A stretch of 64,000 nt of DNA, taken from positions 385,500,865-385,564,864 of the forward strand of contig OY856186.1 of the NCBI GenBank assembly GCA_963693315.1. The letters are read 5' to 3'. This stretch comes from Diogma glabrata (Eukaryota > Arthropoda > Insecta > Diptera > Cylindrotomidae). The position numbers and the translations under genes were made by a program. Below are positions 62,751-64,000 of the stretch, piece after piece. The notes beneath the pieces are model-generated. The model ran no database searches, was not told the DNA's origin, and saw only the letters and a list, made by a program, of their open reading frames with translations. Numbering within the stretch: the stretch's first letter is position 1; each line of letters begins with the position of its first letter.

Positions 62751-63999
62751 GTAAGTTTTTTTATTTATAAAATTTTGAAGACACGAACTAACAACGATTG
62801 TTTAAACTTAATATGAATTTGGTTACATAACTTAACAATGTTCACCTGTATGACATCACACACAGGTGAACAAAAGCAAGCAATAATACGCTATAATTAC
62901 AGTTTTAAGACAATTTCATATGCAAATCTACCTGCAACCGTTGATTGTAGAAATTGGCAATATAAACACATTGTCCAAAATAATACAGAAAATATTTATA
63001 TTCTATTTTTAATAACTTAAAATGCTTATTCACAATTAAAATTTACTTGTCTATTTCTACACTTTTTTATGTACGCGATACACCGTTTCGTTTACAATGA
63101 ATTTTATCGCTTGCTGTTAGCAATTTCGATTTCAAAGTTTTGCACCTCCATGCTGCCATCAGTTTTTGAGGATTTGTAATTTTTTTTAATTTCTGATCTA
63201 CGGGTGTGATAACCCCGCGTACTCCATCCAGTCCCTGCTATTTATATTTGAGTTAACGTGGGATATCACATACCATTGGTAATAGGATTGCGTCCATCAA
63301 CACCTTAGAACGCATGTTGTTGTGGGAACCTTGGTCTTACAAGGTTTTTGTGTTGTTGTGACATATTGTTATTCCTACACAACACATTTTATTAAAAACA
63401 AATGTATTCTTTTCTGCCAAGTGAACTGCTTTAATACTTTAATTAACGTCTACGTTTAACAACATATTTTTTTGGTTTGCAGCGCAGTCTGTGAAATTCA
63501 AACTGCTCTTTTATAATTCTGTGACAAAAAACCTTTATTAATTTAACAGAAATTTTGATCAATTTCAAAATTTGTGCGAAGTTAATAATTATTTGTTATA
63601 ACAACGTTTTTTCTAGATGTATTTAATGACGTATGTTTGATGACGATGACTTAAATGATTTTAGATACGCATCGTAAAGTACTTTTAAAGATATTGCCAT
63701 TTTAGCAATTTATCGCTAAATTTCATTTTTCAAAATGGTAACCTTCAAAATTATTTTCGAGTTTTTAACTCCTTGATTTCATCTCATTTCTTGTTATCAA
63801 TTTAGTTTTATTCTTTTTATGTCTTTTGAGTCAAATTTTCCTTTAAAATAGAACTAACAGTTTCGAAATACATATGTCATATTTATGCGGTATATTTTTG
63901 GATCACCCTTCATAGTGTAGGCTGAACCATAATTTTGCGAATTTTCAATGTTAACCATATGATTATCACTTGTTAGTTTAATTTTCGTTTTCCTTTTAG
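62751..63999 (+). other. Coronin intron 3' of exon 62070-62750, with candidate acceptor at window end
   Basis: The intron starts GTAAGT. The last bases of the window are a pyrimidine-rich stretch ending CCTTTTAG (AG 63998-63999), which would leave base 64000 as the first base of the next exon. That exon cannot be read, so the acceptor is only a candidate. The intron includes a retrotransposon tail at 63285-63402 and a copy of a short dispersed repeat at 63213-63272. Confidence 0.45.
63285..63402 (+). pseudogene. LINE family B 3' tail, very short copy
   Basis: CAACACCTTAGAACGCATGT, GGTTTTTGTGTTGTTGTGAC and TACACAACACATTTTATTAA followed by A-rich sequence. This is the terminal 115 bp of the family, inserted in the last intron of the window. 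Confidence 0.85.
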
Positions 64000-64000
64000 C

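Overview
The window is AT-rich eukaryotic DNA, most likely from an insect and probably a fly. The one clear host gene is an insect-type coronin, split by canonical GT..AG introns. Transposons fill much of the rest, and motifs such as ACATATGTA, common in dipteran non-coding DNA, recur. There are no bacterial operons, rRNAs, tRNAs or CRISPR arrays that I can support.

Layout. Bases 1-10102 lie upstream of the first coronin coding exon and hold dispersed repeats, hairpins and a foldback element that ends about 130 bp before the exon. The first coding exon is 10103-10342 (ATG at 10145, in-frame stop just upstream). The next coding exon is 62070-62750, so the intron between them is about 51.7 kb. 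A third intron starts at 62751, and a plausible acceptor AG sits at the last bases of the window (63998-63999).

The giant intron is a stack of mobile elements. It has degenerate non-LTR retrotransposons of two families (A at 11.0-14.1 kb; B as at least eight fragments). It has four hAT-like non-autonomous elements, a piggyBac-type MITE, a pogo/Tigger-like element and two inverted copies of a foldback element. It also has two copies of an unclassified 1.2-1.3 kb element, a head-to-head pair of Penelope-like elements, and two DNA transposons with long terminal inverted repeats whose protein remnants share a cysteine-rich C-terminal tail. Several are nested, the clearest being LINE inside Tigger inside hAT at 41.1-43.5 kb.

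The most interesting signal is at 34.8-35.4 kb. An exact 155-bp direct repeat with a 455-bp period carries, in each copy, a complete hammerhead self-cleaving ribozyme core: a 7-bp stem III, GUC cleavage site, short stem I, CUGAUGA, stem II and CGAAAC. Both lie on the coronin-sense strand, so the coronin pre-mRNA would carry two ribozymes that could release a 455-nt RNA. This resembles a retrozyme or ribozyme-bearing satellite. Degenerate hammerhead-like motifs of another layout lie in the Penelope tails (56056-56098 and 57876-57918) and at 40888-40930.

Apart from coronin, no gene looks intact. All other coding signals are frameshifted or truncated transposon remnants.
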